A program made the translations under genes and the position numbers. 64,000 nucleotides of DNA from contig CAVOYU010000005.1 of the NCBI GenBank assembly GCA_963700775.1, positions 1 to 64,000 of the forward strand, read 5' to 3'. The notes below the pieces were generated by a model, which saw only the letters and a list, made by a program, of their open reading frames with translations, made no database searches and was not told the DNA's origin. This DNA comes from Thermohalobaculum sp963700775. GTDB taxonomy: Bacteria; Pseudomonadota; Alphaproteobacteria; Rhodobacterales; Rhodobacteraceae. Shown in pieces: positions 63,289 to 64,000 of this stretch (position 1 is the first letter of the stretch; every line of letters starts with the position of its first letter).

Positions 63289-64000
63289 ATGCACCAGGAC
63301 ATGCCGAACAGCTTCCGCACCGGCCCCGACGAGCGCGGGCGCTTCGGTCAGTTCGGCGGGCGTTTCGTCTCCGAGACGCTGATGCCGCTGATCCTCGACC
63401 TCGAGGCGGAATACGAAAGGGCCAAGACCGACCCGTCCTTCTGGGCCGAGATGGAGGATCTGTGGAAGCACTATGTCGGCCGCCCCTCGCCGCTGTACTT
63501 CGCCGAGCGGCTGACCGAGCGGCTGGGCGGCGCCAAGGTCTACTTCAAGCGCGACGAGCTGAACCACACCGGCGCGCACAAGATCAACAACGTGCTGGGT
63601 CAGATCCTGCTTGCCCGCCGCATGGGCAAGACCCGGATCATCGCCGAGACCGGCGCCGGCCAACACGGGGTCGCCACCGCCACCGCTTGCGCCCGCTTCG
63701 GATTGAAATGCGTGGTCTTCATGGGCAAGACCGACGTCGAGCGGCAGAAGCCGAACGTCTTCCGGATGAAGCTGCTGGGCGCCGAGGTGGTGCCGGTGAC
63801 CTCGGGCCGCGCCACTCTGAAGGACGCCATGAACGAGGCGCTGCGTGACTGGGTGACCAATGTGCGTGACACCTTCTACTGCATCGGCACGGTGGCAGGC
63901 CCGCATCCCTATCCGGCGATGGTGCGGGACTTCCAGTCGATCATCGGGCGGGAGACCCGCGAACAGATGATGGAGCGGGAAGGGCGGCTGCCCGACAGCC
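63289..64000 (+). CDS. trpB: tryptophan synthase beta chain (5' part)
   Basis: The first 237 codons of TrpB, cut by the window end. TrpB joins indole and serine to give tryptophan. Seen: GRFGQFGGRFVSETLMP, the PLP lysine in HTGAHKINNVLGQILLARRMGK, and GQHGVATATACARFGLKCVVFMG. The ATG at 63289 (MHQDMPNSFRTGPDERG) lies a few bases after AGGAGCG. trpA would be expected downstream. Confidence 0.97.
   Translation, partial: MHQDMPNSFRTGPDERGRFGQFGGRFVSETLMPLILDLEAEYERAKTDPSFWAEMEDLWKHYVGRPSPLYFAERLTERLGGAKVYFKRDELNHTGAHKINNVLGQILLARRMGKTRIIAETGAGQHGVATATACARFGLKCVVFMGKTDVERQKPNVFRMKLLGAEVVPVTSGRATLKDAMNEALRDWVTNVRDTFYCIGTVAGPHPYPAMVRDFQSIIGRETREQMMEREGRLPDS

Overview
The window is GC-rich alphaproteobacterial chromosome. 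Gene order is closest to Rhodobacterales-type genomes: ubiE-ubiB-coaBC-dut run divergently from mutM, followed by echA, rpsT, dnaA, dnaN, recF and gyrB. Further on come miaB/phoH/ybeY/corC/lnt/metK/trmB and aroA-cmk-rpsA-sppA-ihfB-lapA-trpF-trpB. The genus cannot be fixed from sequence alone. Almost everything from about 3.5 kb onward is housekeeping.

The left end (1-3.5 kb) is the accessory part. An IS5-family element (100-948) with a TA target duplication splits an older reading frame. Its rejoined tail looks like the C-terminus of an anti-phage dCTP/dCMP deaminase (DcdV-like). Then come a small ORF, an IS110-family transposase between palindromic repeats, a perfect 32-bp palindrome and two copies of a double-hairpin REP-like unit. 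leuC-leuD and a secreted endonuclease/exonuclease/phosphatase-family protein follow.

From 6.9 to 15.8 kb a leftward set holds coaBC, dut, an Rrf2 regulator, cysK, a GST and a ThiF/MoeB protein, plus ubiE, ubiB and a Tat-exported metallophosphoesterase. mutM runs the other way. The dnaA-gyrB segment (18.3-28 kb) is flanked by two paralogous class III adenylate cyclase-TolB-TPR genes (16.0-17.9 and 29.0-30.8 kb). Between 31 and 46.7 kb lie transporters, glycerate kinase, an unrecognised protein, a ureohydrolase, a TPP enzyme, an adenine/MTA salvage set (apt, MTA phosphorylase, NadR-like), MucR, miaB, nhaA and an HD hydrolase. The rest carries envelope, translation, methionine-cycle and aromatic-amino-acid genes, ending inside trpB.

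Four conserved genes (leuC, a TPP enzyme, MTA phosphorylase, miaB) together carry at least eleven single-base indels that break their frames while the rest of each protein stays intact. This looks more like local sequencing or assembly error than gene decay. I found no CRISPR array, rRNA, convincing tRNA or intact defence island. The best leads for something new are the IS-split deaminase-like gene and its small partner ORF, the cyclase pair around the dnaA region, and a terminator-bounded unannotated stretch upstream of aroA.
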